Made by a program: the position numbers and the translations under genes. Below are positions 51,354 to 59,970 of a stretch of DNA of 64,000 nucleotides, in pieces. Origin of the DNA: Treponema sp. (GTDB lineage Bacteria; Spirochaetota; Spirochaetia; Treponematales; Breznakiellaceae). The stretch spans positions 18,553 to 82,552 of the forward strand of contig JAISAQ010000107.1 in assembly GCA_031266775.1 (NCBI GenBank), given 5' to 3'. Below the pieces are notes generated by a model that made no database searches, had not been told where the DNA came from, and saw nothing but the letters and a program-made list of their open reading frames with translations. Positions within the stretch are counted from its first letter, which is position 1. Every line of letters begins with the position of its first letter.

Positions 51354-52249
51354 ACGAACTTGCCGAACAGGATCCCAATGTGGTTTCCCTTATTGCCGAC
51401 AGCGGGACCGGCTACGACGAACTGTTCAAAAGGGATTTCCCCAATCAATTTTTTGACTTCGGCATCGCGGAAGAACACATGGTCGCCGCTGCCGCCGGCA
51501 TGGCTTCACGGGGAAAAATTCCTTTCGTGTTCACCGCCGGCGCTTTTCTGGCCTACCGTTCGTTCGAATTTATCCGGGACGATCTGTGCATACAAAAGCA
51601 GAACGTAAAAATCGCCGGTATGGGCAGCGGGCTGTCCTGGTCTACGCTGGGAGCCACGCATCATACAACCGAGGACATCGGCGTACTGCGGACGCTGCCG
51701 GATCTTGTTATCTTTTCCCCCGCCACGCCCATGGAAGCGGGGAACGCGGTACGCGCCGCGTATGCCGTGAAGGGTCCGGTCTACATAAGGCTGGGAATGG
51801 GCGGCGAACCGGAACTTTACGGCGAACCATGTCAATTAAGGCCGGGAAAAGCCGTAACGCTGAAAACAGGAGGGGACATTACGATCTTCACAACCGGAAG
51901 CATTGCCGCCGAGGTAATGGACGCGGCGGAAAAGCTCGCGGAACGCCGCATCGGCGCGCGTGTTGTCAATGTTCACACCATAAAGCCCATGGACAGGGAT
52001 GCGGTGCTCAGGGCTGCCGCGGAAACGCGGATGCTTTTTTCAGTGGAGGAACACAATGTTCGAGGCGGACTGGGCGGCATCATCGCGGAAATACTGGCGG
52101 ACGAAGGCGCGCCTGTAAGGCTTAGGCGCATAGGACTTCCGGATTCCTTTGCAAAAGGCTACGGGAGCATCGGGGAACTGCGGCGCATAAACGGCCTTGA
52201 CTCAGGCGGCATCACGAACACCGTCCTTGAAAGCCTGGGAGCCTTGTGA
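51326..52249 (+). CDS. Transketolase-like protein, C-terminal (pyrimidine-binding) subunit
   Basis: A 307-residue partner with the pyrimidine-binding domain (FFDFGIAEEHMVAAAAGMAS, including the catalytic Glu) and the C-terminal transketolase domain (TIFTTGSIAAEVMDAAEKLA). It starts with TTG inside the preceding gene, ten bases after GGGGAGGA, so synthesis of the two subunits is coupled. Together they make one active transketolase-like enzyme. Confidence 0.9.
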   Translation: MQKAYLLALNELAEQDPNVVSLIADSGTGYDELFKRDFPNQFFDFGIAEEHMVAAAAGMASRGKIPFVFTAGAFLAYRSFEFIRDDLCIQKQNVKIAGMGSGLSWSTLGATHHTTEDIGVLRTLPDLVIFSPATPMEAGNAVRAAYAVKGPVYIRLGMGGEPELYGEPCQLRPGKAVTLKTGGDITIFTTGSIAAEVMDAAEKLAERRIGARVVNVHTIKPMDRDAVLRAAAETRMLFSVEEHNVRGGLGGIIAEILADEGAPVRLRRIGLPDSFAKGYGSIGELRRINGLDSGGITNTVLESLGAL

Positions 52250-52251
52250 TC

Positions 52252-53721
52252 ATGGCCCTTAATTCCCCCGGATTTCTGCTGTTCCTTGCCGTAGTGTTTT
52301 TTTTGTACTATTTTCCGCTCAGGGAAAAAACAAGGGCGCAGAATATCCTCCTGCTCCTTGCAAGCTATGTCTTCTACGGAATGGCCGGCTGGAAGATGCT
52401 CCCCCTTCTCGCGGGAGCGACGGCGGCATTCTGGGGACTTGGCCTTGCGGTGGGAAAAACAACCGCGGAAAAACCCCGCGCCGCGTCGATTCTGTGTTTC
52501 CTGGGCGTATGCATGGGGGCGGGAATACTCCTCTATTTCAAATACCTCAACTTCTTTACCGGCTCTTTTACCGCCCTTTTCCGTTCATTCGGATTCCGGG
52601 TCAACGAAAAAATATTCAACATCGCCGTGCCGGCGGGGGTGAGTTTTTTCACCTTCAGGCTGATAAGCTACATAACTGAAATCTACCGGCAAAAAATGAA
52701 ACCCGAAAAAGACGCGGTGATCTTCGCCGTCTACGCCGCCTTTTTCCCGGCCATGATGGCGGGCCCCATAGACCGTCCGGGCGCCTTTATCCCCCAGCTT
52801 AAAAACGGACGGCCTTTCCGGTACGGCCTTGCCGTCGATGGATGCAGGCAGATCCTGTGGGGCGCGTTCAAAAAAATAGCCGTTGCCGACAGCCTTGCCA
52901 GGGCGGTTGATCATGCATGGGACGCCTTTCCCCCGTTAAGCGGAATCTACATTTTTATCGCCATCCTCGTGTACGCAATGCAGATTTACACCGATTTTTC
53001 AGGCTATTCCGATATGGCCATTGGAGCCGGAAAACTTCTGGGATTCAGGATCACGGCGAATTTCAAATACCCTTTTTACAGCAGAAACATCGCGGAATTC
53101 TGGAGAAACTGGCACATTTCCCTGACCTCCTGGCTTACCGATTATGTGTTTATGCCGCTCAGCGTCGCGTTCAGAAACGGGGGCAAGGCCGGGCTTGTCC
53201 TCGCCATCATGATCAACATGCTTCTTGTGGGCATGTGGCACGAGGCGAAGCTTACCTGGGCGGTGTTCGGGCTGTACAACGGCATCCTCTTTATTCCGCT
53301 GATACTTTCGGGAACCTTTGTCCTTAAAAACAAACTAAAGGCAAACAAATACGGCCTTCCCCCGTTAAAGGATCTTGCGGGCATGATCCTCACCTATGTA
53401 TTGTTCGCCGCGGGCGCGGGTCTTACCAGGGCGGAAAGCATTGGACAGGCGGCGGAATACTACGGACGGCTATGGAATGATTTTCTGCCGCGTTCCTTTG
53501 CCTTTTCCGAAATACCCGGCAAGAAGGCCATACTGCTTGTCATGGCGGTGCTGGTTTTCGAATGGCACGGCTATACACACAATTGGGAGTACGCCGTCGC
53601 GGGGGCGGGCGCTTCCCTTCCGCGGGCCCTGCGGTGGGCGGCGTACCTCCTCGTTGCCTTGTTAACGGCTTTGTTTTTCACCGCCAATGTTCCGCGGCAG
53701 TTCATTTACTTTCAGTTTTAA
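52252..53721 (+). CDS. MBOAT-family membrane-bound O-acyltransferase (AlgI/DltB-like)
   Basis: A membrane protein of 489 residues with about ten helices. YTDFSGYSDMAIGAGKLLGF, the conserved NFKYPFYSRNIAEFWRNWHI block and the catalytic His in LLVGMWHEAKLTW (about residue 330) define the AlgI/DltB branch. Such enzymes move an acyl group from a cytoplasmic carrier across the membrane to a glycan or polymer. GTG 52246 (overlapping the previous stop) is an alternative start, but GGGAG spacing favours ATG 52252. It lies nine bases before the SGNH-like gene. Confidence 0.92.
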   Translation: MALNSPGFLLFLAVVFFLYYFPLREKTRAQNILLLLASYVFYGMAGWKMLPLLAGATAAFWGLGLAVGKTTAEKPRAASILCFLGVCMGAGILLYFKYLNFFTGSFTALFRSFGFRVNEKIFNIAVPAGVSFFTFRLISYITEIYRQKMKPEKDAVIFAVYAAFFPAMMAGPIDRPGAFIPQLKNGRPFRYGLAVDGCRQILWGAFKKIAVADSLARAVDHAWDAFPPLSGIYIFIAILVYAMQIYTDFSGYSDMAIGAGKLLGFRITANFKYPFYSRNIAEFWRNWHISLTSWLTDYVFMPLSVAFRNGGKAGLVLAIMINMLLVGMWHEAKLTWAVFGLYNGILFIPLILSGTFVLKNKLKANKYGLPPLKDLAGMILTYVLFAAGAGLTRAESIGQAAEYYGRLWNDFLPRSFAFSEIPGKKAILLVMAVLVFEWHGYTHNWEYAVAGAGASLPRALRWAAYLLVALLTALFFTANVPRQFIYFQF

Positions 53722-53730
53722 GGGGCGTAT

Positions 53731-54807
53731 ATGGCTGTATTTCTGAAACGGATGGCCCTTTTTCTGGCTATCTTCCTCGTACTGTTTACCGGAACAGGCG
53801 TTCTGGTAGTGCGCATGGCGGCAGTATCCGGGGAGCTTACCCCCCTTGATGAAATGATTGAAAGGCAGTTGGAGGACAATGTTCTTGTTGGATCGGCGCT
53901 TGCGGAAATAATTCCCTGGTATAAATTCAGAATGGCGGTCCTGACCGGACCCGATATACTTGTCGTGGGAACTTCCCGCGCGCTGTACATAAAACAGGAA
54001 CATTTCCTCCCTGAAACAAAATTCTACAACGCGGCAACCGCGGCGCAGAATTTCCCCGCTTACCGTAACTTTATCGAAAGCCTGGGCAGAGTGAACACAA
54101 GGCCCCGCCATATCATCCTCAACCTGGATCAATGGCAGTTTAACCGGAATTATTTTGACCAGCCAATGGCAAAGACAATGCGGCAGGACCATGATTACAA
54201 CAACGGCTATGTATACGGCCGGGAGAACATTATCCGGGGCTTCTACCGGCTGCTGCTTTCAGGGGAGTACCGGCCTGCCCTGAGTGTGCCGTACCCCGGA
54301 AACATGGGCCTCGCGGCGGCCGTATACGGCGACGGTTTCAGAAAAGACGGTTTTTATGTATGGACCCGGAAGATTATATCGGAAGCCTACCGGGCAGGCG
54401 CGGCGTATACCGACTTCATTCCGCATGTGGAATCAGGCAGGGACATGTTTGCCTTTGGAGACGGAATAGAAATATACGGCGAATCGGTACAGGAAGTTGA
54501 AAAGATCCTCGCTCTCTGCCGGGAAAAGGGAATCATGGTTACAGCCTTCTTCCCGCCCTTTGCCCCTTCTTTCTACAGACTCCTTGCCGAAAGCGGGCGC
54601 CATGAATATATGACAGGAATCTACCCTGTCCTTCTTCCCCTTTTTGAAAAATACGGATTTGAACTGTACGACTTTACCGGTTCTTCCGTCATTGACGACA
54701 CCATGACCTACGACGGTTACCACCCGGACGACCGGGGTTCGCACAGGATACTCCTTTTCATGAAGGCGCACGGTTCGGTTCTGGCGGACTGCATAGCGGA
54801 AGAATAG
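53731..54807 (+). CDS. Membrane-anchored SGNH/DltD-AlgJ-like protein
   Basis: A 358-residue protein with one N-terminal membrane span (MALFLAIFLVLFTGTGVLVV). The soluble part resembles DltD/AlgJ-type SGNH hydrolases: candidate nucleophile Ser in ILVVGTSRALYIKQEHF, NLDQWQFNRNYF, and the C-terminal Asp/His pair in TYDGYHPDDRGSHR. In the dlt and alginate systems such proteins complete acyl transfer outside the membrane. It is the last gene of the operon; the next gene has its own promoter 14 bases later. Confidence 0.8.
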   Translation: MAVFLKRMALFLAIFLVLFTGTGVLVVRMAAVSGELTPLDEMIERQLEDNVLVGSALAEIIPWYKFRMAVLTGPDILVVGTSRALYIKQEHFLPETKFYNAATAAQNFPAYRNFIESLGRVNTRPRHIILNLDQWQFNRNYFDQPMAKTMRQDHDYNNGYVYGRENIIRGFYRLLLSGEYRPALSVPYPGNMGLAAAVYGDGFRKDGFYVWTRKIISEAYRAGAAYTDFIPHVESGRDMFAFGDGIEIYGESVQEVEKILALCREKGIMVTAFFPPFAPSFYRLLAESGRHEYMTGIYPVLLPLFEKYGFELYDFTGSSVIDDTMTYDGYHPDDRGSHRILLFMKAHGSVLADCIAEE

Positions 54808-54820
54808 AAGAATCTCCGCC

Positions 54821-54849
54821 TTGCAAAGAGAAGTTCCGTCCTTTATGAT
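54821..54849 (+). promoter_or_regulatory. Promoter of hprK; predicted leaderless
   Basis: -35 TTGCAA (54821-54826), 17-bp spacer, -10 TATGAT (54844-54849). The expected start is at 54856, exactly the A of the hprK ATG; there is no adjacent Shine-Dalgarno sequence. Confidence 0.65.
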
Positions 54850-54855
54850 AGTGAT

Positions 54856-55842
54856 ATGGCGGACAGGCGTTTAACCGTTCTTGACCTTATCGACATCGAT
54901 CTCAAGGAGCATAATTCCCTTAATTTGCACTGCATAGGAGGACGGAAGGGCCTTACGCGGGAAATCAACAGTCCCGAAGTTAACAGGCCCGGCCTTGCCC
55001 TTTCGGGTTTTTACGATTCCTTTGCCAACCAGCGCATACAGCTCTTTGGCCGGGGGGAAGCGGCCTATCTGGAGAAAATTTTAACGGAAGGGGTAACCGG
55101 CCCCATTGAAAAAATGTTCACCTACATCATCCCCTGCTGCATCTTTACCCATAACCTGTCTCCCGGCGAAGTTTTTTTTGAAATTGCCGAAAGCGCCCAG
55201 TGCCCCACGCTTCAGACCGATCTTTCCACGTCGGAATTCAGCGCCCGCCTCATGCGCGTCCTTTCGGAGATATTTTCTCCAAGACAGAGTATACACGGAG
55301 TGCTGGTGGAAGTGTCCGGCATCGGCATTCTGCTTCTGGGCGATTCGGGGGTGGGGAAAAGCGAGACCGCCCTTGAGCTCATAGAACGGGGGCACAGGCT
55401 GGTGGCGGACGACGTGGTAGAGATACGCTGCGTGGGCAACATGCTCATAGGCGCCGGGGCAAACAAGATCATCGGGCATCACATGGAAATACGGGGGCTG
55501 GGGATCATCAACATTACCCACCTCTTCGGCGTCGGGGCGATACGGGACAGCAAACGCATACAGATGGTGGTGATGCTGGAAGAATGGGACTCCAAAACAA
55601 ACTACGACAGGCTGGGGACCGAAGAAACGTACATGGAACTTTTGGGGGTCAGCGTTCCCAAAATAGAGATCCCGGTAAAGCCCGGCCGGAACATTCCCAT
55701 TATCATAGAAGTCGCCGCCATGAACGAGCGGCTTAAAACCATGGGGTACAACGCGGCCAAGGAATTTAACCAGAACATTCTTAAATGGATAGAAAGCGAC
55801 GCTGCCCGTTCCGTTTATTTTGGCAGTGAAGACATCATCTAG
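54856..55842 (+). CDS. hprK: HPr kinase/phosphorylase
   Basis: A 328-residue bifunctional enzyme that phosphorylates and dephosphorylates Ser46 of HPr. Walker A GDSGVGKSE (about residue 162), VADDVVEIR, the signature LGVSVPKIEIPVKPGRNIP and the C-terminal helix are intact. The substrate HPr follows 11 bases downstream. In Gram-positives it mediates carbon control; here, with no sugar permease in view, it probably feeds a regulatory relay. Confidence 0.96.
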   Translation: MADRRLTVLDLIDIDLKEHNSLNLHCIGGRKGLTREINSPEVNRPGLALSGFYDSFANQRIQLFGRGEAAYLEKILTEGVTGPIEKMFTYIIPCCIFTHNLSPGEVFFEIAESAQCPTLQTDLSTSEFSARLMRVLSEIFSPRQSIHGVLVEVSGIGILLLGDSGVGKSETALELIERGHRLVADDVVEIRCVGNMLIGAGANKIIGHHMEIRGLGIINITHLFGVGAIRDSKRIQMVVMLEEWDSKTNYDRLGTEETYMELLGVSVPKIEIPVKPGRNIPIIIEVAAMNERLKTMGYNAAKEFNQNILKWIESDAARSVYFGSEDII

Positions 55843-55853
55843 GGGAAGAGGGA

Positions 55854-56120
55854 ATGACGGAAAAGATCATTACCATTTCAAACCGGGCCGGCATTCACGC
55901 CCGTCCCGCGGCCATGCTGGTTCAAACGACAAAAAATTTCAAATGCGATATTTTTTTTGAAAAAGACAAAGACAGGATCAATGCGAAATCCATCATGGGA
56001 ATCATCACCCTGGCGGCGGGTTACGGAACGGAAATCAAAATTATCGCCGAGGGGGAAGATGAAGAAGGTGCGGTTGAAACGCTGGCGCGGCTTTTTGAAT
56101 CGAAGTTTGAAGAAGAATAG
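55854..56120 (+). CDS. ptsH: Phosphocarrier protein HPr
   Basis: An 88-residue HPr with both regulatory sites: His15 in NRAGIHARPAAML (PEP-dependent, from enzyme I) and Ser46 in INAKSIMGIITLA (ATP-dependent, from HprK). Directly downstream of hprK with GAAGAGGGA before its ATG. It could pass phosphate to PtsN encoded at 39 kb. An acidic C-terminus (LFESKFEEE) is normal. Confidence 0.97.
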   Translation: MTEKIITISNRAGIHARPAAMLVQTTKNFKCDIFFEKDKDRINAKSIMGIITLAAGYGTEIKIIAEGEDEEGAVETLARLFESKFEEE

Positions 56121-56156
56121 CCCCGGCCCGGCGCGGCGCGAGGCGGCGGCGCAGCC

Positions 56157-57950
56157 ATGAAAACAGTCAGAACCCATCCGAAACAGCCGGTGGTAAGCGT
56201 TCGGGGGCTGGTGCTGATCTACTTTCTCCTCTGTATCCTGTCCGTGTTTTTTTCGCGGTCGTTTTTTTCGGAAACGCTCCGCAGCGGCAGCATGCCAAGC
56301 CCCCTTAACCTTGCCGTCTTTTTTGCCATTCCCGCCGTTCTCCTTGTACTTCTCGCCATTTCCGCGGCAAGCCTTGTCCGGGATCTCATTACCCAAAGAA
56401 CGGGAAGCAAATTCAAGGCGCGGCTGCTTGCCTACTTCATCGTCATCGTCGTATTTGCCGCGGCGCCCGTGACCCTCGTCACAAACCTGGGGATAAGGGA
56501 GATGATCCGGTTCTGGCGGGGCATAGACACGGGCGCCGCCATGGGCGCCGCGGAAAGTTTCGCGGTCGAAAATTATTCCCTTCACAGCGAGCGGTTTGAA
56601 ACGATGATCCGCGGCGCCGATCTTTCCCCGTACCTTGTACCGGACGAAGCGGCGGCCGGCGCGGCCGGAAAGGGGTCTGCCGGCGTCCCGCCCCTTCCGC
56701 CCGGTATAGCGGCGCTGGAGGAATTCCGGGAAGACGAAAACGGCGCGTGGAAGAGCCTCTCTTTTGCGGGGGAAGAATCAAGGCGGCTTGCGGCCCCGCC
56801 CCTCCTCTACAGCGGCTTTGTCCCCAGGGAACTGCCCCGGGACCGCGGCCTCATACGTTACGCGATCCGCGGCGAAGATACCGTCCGCGTCATCAGTTAC
56901 ACTATTGGGGAAGATTTTGACCGGGGCATGGAAGCCATGCAGAACGAAAAGGCGCACTTCGAGATCATCGATTCGCTCAGGATTAATTACCAGAGGCTCA
57001 TGATCTTTTTTTACGGGGTGTTTTTCTTCCCCAGCCTCCTTATGACCATTATCATCGCCATTTCATTTACGCGGCGGGTTACCGCCCCCATCGTGGAACT
57101 GACCGAGGCGACGCGGCGCGTGGCGGAAGGTGATTTTTCCATACAGATACTCGCCCGCCGGGGAGACGAACTGGGGCTCCTTATCCGTTCCTTCAACTCC
57201 ATGGTGCACGATCTGGAAAAATCAAGGGAGGCTCTTTTCAAGGCGGAAAAAATCACCATCTGGCAGAACATGGCGCAGCAGCTTGCCCACGAGATCAAAA
57301 ATCCCCTCACCCCCATCAAGTTGTCGGCGGAACGGGTCCTGCGCCGCTGGAGGGGCGATCCCGGACGCATCGGCGAAATCCTCGAAAATTCCATGCTGGC
57401 CATCATCCAGGAAACCGAAGGGCTTTCCACCCTGTTAACCGAATTCCGTACCCTTTCCAAACCGATGGAGCCTTCAGGAACCTGGACCCGCATCAGGGAA
57501 GCGGCGGAGGCGATCACGGCCCCCTACACCGTATCCTACCCGGGGGTGCGCTTTGATACGGAATACATGGGCGGCGGCATTCTTGTGAAGATGGATCAGC
57601 ACCGCGTTTCCCAGGTACTGACCAACCTTATCATCAACGCCATAGACGCCATGAACGGCAAGGGGGTCATAGAACTGCGCACCGACCTTGTCAAAAAACG
57701 CGAGATCCGGTATTGTAGATTAAGCATTAAAGATACGGGGAAGGGGATTCCGGCGGAAGAAAGTTCCCTTGTCTTCACACCGTACTACACCACCAAAGAG
57801 TCCGGAACGGGACTGGGGCTTCCCATTGTTGAGCGGATTATCGGCGATCATGGCGGGGCCATCTGGTTTGATTCCAGGGAGGGAACGGGCACCACTTTCT
57901 TCATTGATCTTCCCATTGAAGAAGGCGGAGGAACCGATTCAGGACAATGA
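56157..57950 (+). CDS. NtrY-like membrane sensor histidine kinase
   Basis: A 597-residue kinase. Two to three N-terminal membrane segments (about residues 18-33, 47-68, 84-106) and a fourth near 285-305 enclose a periplasmic sensor region. Then come HAMP (VTAPIVELTEATRRVAEGDF), a PAS-less linker, the phospho-acceptor LAHEIKNPLTPIKLSAER (His about 378), and ATPase motifs NLIINAIDAMN, DTGKGIP and GTGLGLPI. The gene after it encodes the matching NtrC-type regulator with an ATGA overlap. By type and context it matches treponemal AtcS. The ligand is unknown. Confidence 0.92.
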   Translation: MKTVRTHPKQPVVSVRGLVLIYFLLCILSVFFSRSFFSETLRSGSMPSPLNLAVFFAIPAVLLVLLAISAASLVRDLITQRTGSKFKARLLAYFIVIVVFAAAPVTLVTNLGIREMIRFWRGIDTGAAMGAAESFAVENYSLHSERFETMIRGADLSPYLVPDEAAAGAAGKGSAGVPPLPPGIAALEEFREDENGAWKSLSFAGEESRRLAAPPLLYSGFVPRELPRDRGLIRYAIRGEDTVRVISYTIGEDFDRGMEAMQNEKAHFEIIDSLRINYQRLMIFFYGVFFFPSLLMTIIIAISFTRRVTAPIVELTEATRRVAEGDFSIQILARRGDELGLLIRSFNSMVHDLEKSREALFKAEKITIWQNMAQQLAHEIKNPLTPIKLSAERVLRRWRGDPGRIGEILENSMLAIIQETEGLSTLLTEFRTLSKPMEPSGTWTRIREAAEAITAPYTVSYPGVRFDTEYMGGGILVKMDQHRVSQVLTNLIINAIDAMNGKGVIELRTDLVKKREIRYCRLSIKDTGKGIPAEESSLVFTPYYTTKESGTGLGLPIVERIIGDHGGAIWFDSREGTGTTFFIDLPIEEGGGTDSGQ

Positions 57951-59365
57951 CCGGTATTCTGATCATAGATGACGAGCCTGGGATACGCCGCACGCTTGCT
58001 TCCATTCTGGAAGACGAGGGATACCGGGTCTATACATCGGAGGACGCCGTCATGGGCCTTGAAGTCCTTGCGTCCGAACAGATCAGCCTTGTTTTTCTTG
58101 ATGTCCTGCTCCCCCTGCTCGGCGGTATGGAGGCCCTTGAAACAATACGGACGGAATGGCCCGGCGTTGAAGTGGCGATGATCTCGGGCCACGCCAACGT
58201 GGACATGGCGGTGCGGGCGGTAAAACTTGGAGCCTTCGATTTTCTGGAAAAACCCCTTTCCCTCGACAAAGTGTTAACGGTATGCCGCAACGCCCTTGCC
58301 ATGCACAGCCTGCGCGAAGAAAACCGGGACCTTAAACAGAACTTCCGCTTTTCGGAAGAGATAATAGGCACAAGCAATGAGATAGAGGCGGTCCGCGCCC
58401 TGATCAGGCAGGCGGCCGCGAGCGACGCCCGTATTCTTATCACCGGGGAAAACGGCTCGGGCAAGGAACTTGCCGCAAGGGCCGTCCACAACGGATCTTC
58501 CCGCGCGGGAAAGGCGTTTGTGGAAGTGAACTGCGCCGCCATTCCCGAAACCCTCATAGAAAGCGAACTCTTCGGCCATGAAAGGGGAGCCTTTACCGGG
58601 GCGGCGTCTTCCAGAAAAGGCCGTTTTGAACAGGCCTCGGGGGGAACATTGTTCCTTGACGAGGTAGGCGATATGTCCCTTTCCGCGCAGGCAAAGGTGC
58701 TGCGGGCCATACAGGAGCAAAAAATAGAACGGGTAGGCGGAGAAAAAACCATACATACCGACGTGCGCATCCTGGCTGCTTCCAACAAGGATCTTGCCGC
58801 CGAATGCGGCGCGGGCCGTTTCCGCGAGGATCTTTTTTTTCGCCTTAACGTGATCCCCATACGCATCCCCCCCCTTCGCGAGCGGCCGGACGACATCATC
58901 CTCCTTCTAAGCCATTTCCTCAAAAGCCTCAATCTTCCGGATCTGGTCCTTGAAGAAGGAGCCGTAAAGCTGCTGGAAGCCCATCCGTGGCCGGGCAATG
59001 TACGGGAACTGCGCAACCTGGCGGAGCGGATATCCGTCATGTACCGGAACGGCGATACCCTGAACGCCGAAAGGGCCAGGGACCTGCTCCGCAAAAATCC
59101 CGAAGCCTTCGGCGGAAGCGCCGCGGCGCGGAAGCCGGAAGGGGCGGATTTCTTTCTTCCCAGGAGTATCATGGACATGAATTTAACAGGCGCGCGGGAA
59201 TCTTTCGAAAAGTGCTATTTGGAGTTCCAGCTTTCCAGAAACAATGGTATAATATCCAGGACGGCGGAGGCAATCGGCGTTTATCCGAGCAACCTTCACG
59301 CCAAACTAAAAAAATATAAAATAGCCGTAGACGGCGCGGTCCACAGCGAGAGGGAAGAACGGTGA
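57947..59365 (+). CDS. NtrC-family sigma-54-dependent response regulator
   Basis: A 472-residue activator. The receiver domain has Asp52 in LVFLDVLLP. The AAA+ domain has Walker A TGENGSGKE, the sigma-54-contacting GAFTGA loop (about residues 214-219), Walker B GGTLFLDEVGDM and RLNVIPIRIPPLRERPDD. A Fis-type helix-turn-helix closes the protein (GIISRTAEAIGVYPSNLHAKLKKY). It forms a pair with the kinase just upstream. It is the only sigma-54 activator in the window and the natural candidate for acting on the -24/-12 promoter at 4650. It resembles AtcR of T. denticola. Confidence 0.95.
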   Translation: MTGILIIDDEPGIRRTLASILEDEGYRVYTSEDAVMGLEVLASEQISLVFLDVLLPLLGGMEALETIRTEWPGVEVAMISGHANVDMAVRAVKLGAFDFLEKPLSLDKVLTVCRNALAMHSLREENRDLKQNFRFSEEIIGTSNEIEAVRALIRQAAASDARILITGENGSGKELAARAVHNGSSRAGKAFVEVNCAAIPETLIESELFGHERGAFTGAASSRKGRFEQASGGTLFLDEVGDMSLSAQAKVLRAIQEQKIERVGGEKTIHTDVRILAASNKDLAAECGAGRFREDLFFRLNVIPIRIPPLRERPDDIILLLSHFLKSLNLPDLVLEEGAVKLLEAHPWPGNVRELRNLAERISVMYRNGDTLNAERARDLLRKNPEAFGGSAAARKPEGADFFLPRSIMDMNLTGARESFEKCYLEFQLSRNNGIISRTAEAIGVYPSNLHAKLKKYKIAVDGAVHSEREER

Positions 59366-59970
59366 AAGAACTTACACAGCGCCAAAATGAAGTGTTGTCG
59401 TTCATCGCGGAGTACTACGGAGCTCACACATATCCCCCGACCATACGGGAGATAGCGGATTATTTTTCAGTATCGGTAAAGGCGGCGCACGATCATATTT
59501 CGGCGCTGAAGAAGAAGGGCCGCCTTAAACAGGCCGGCAGGAGATCGAGGACCATGGAGCTGGTCCGAAACGGCGAAGACGAAAAGACAGAAGATTTTGT
59601 ACAGGTTCCGCTGTTGGGAAACGTGCCCGCGGGCCAGCCTGTTCTGGCGGAGAATAACTGGAACGAATCCATTTCCCTGCCCAGGTCCATGCTGAAAAGA
59701 AACCAGAATTACTTCGCGGTTAATGTACGGGGAGATTCCATGTCCGGCGCGGGCATCATGGACGGGGACCTGGCGGTTGCCGAACGGCTGGAAAGTCCCG
59801 ACAACGGGGAAATCGTCGTGGCGGTGGTGGACGATGCGGTAACGCTGAAACGGTTTTTCAGGGAAAGCAACAGGATACGGCTTCAGCCGGAAAATCCGGC
59901 GTACAAACCTATTTACAGCCAGAACGTCCGGGTCCTGGGAAGGCTCGCCCGCCTCTTCAGGTCTTATTGA
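59362..59970 (+). CDS. lexA: LexA repressor
   Basis: A 202-residue SOS repressor. The N-terminal winged helix includes YPPTIREIADYFSVSVKAAHDH. Autocleavage would occur at Ala90-Gly91 in NVPAGQP; the catalytic Ser126 lies in RGDSMSGAGI and Lys163 in VTLKRFF. It starts with GTG overlapping the regulator's stop (GTGA) and its own stop overlaps holA, so all three are coupled. I could not identify a LexA operator at uvrB or upstream of this operon; spirochaetal SOS boxes vary. Confidence 0.95.
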   Translation: MKELTQRQNEVLSFIAEYYGAHTYPPTIREIADYFSVSVKAAHDHISALKKKGRLKQAGRRSRTMELVRNGEDEKTEDFVQVPLLGNVPAGQPVLAENNWNESISLPRSMLKRNQNYFAVNVRGDSMSGAGIMDGDLAVAERLESPDNGEIVVAVVDDAVTLKRFFRESNRIRLQPENPAYKPIYSQNVRVLGRLARLFRSY

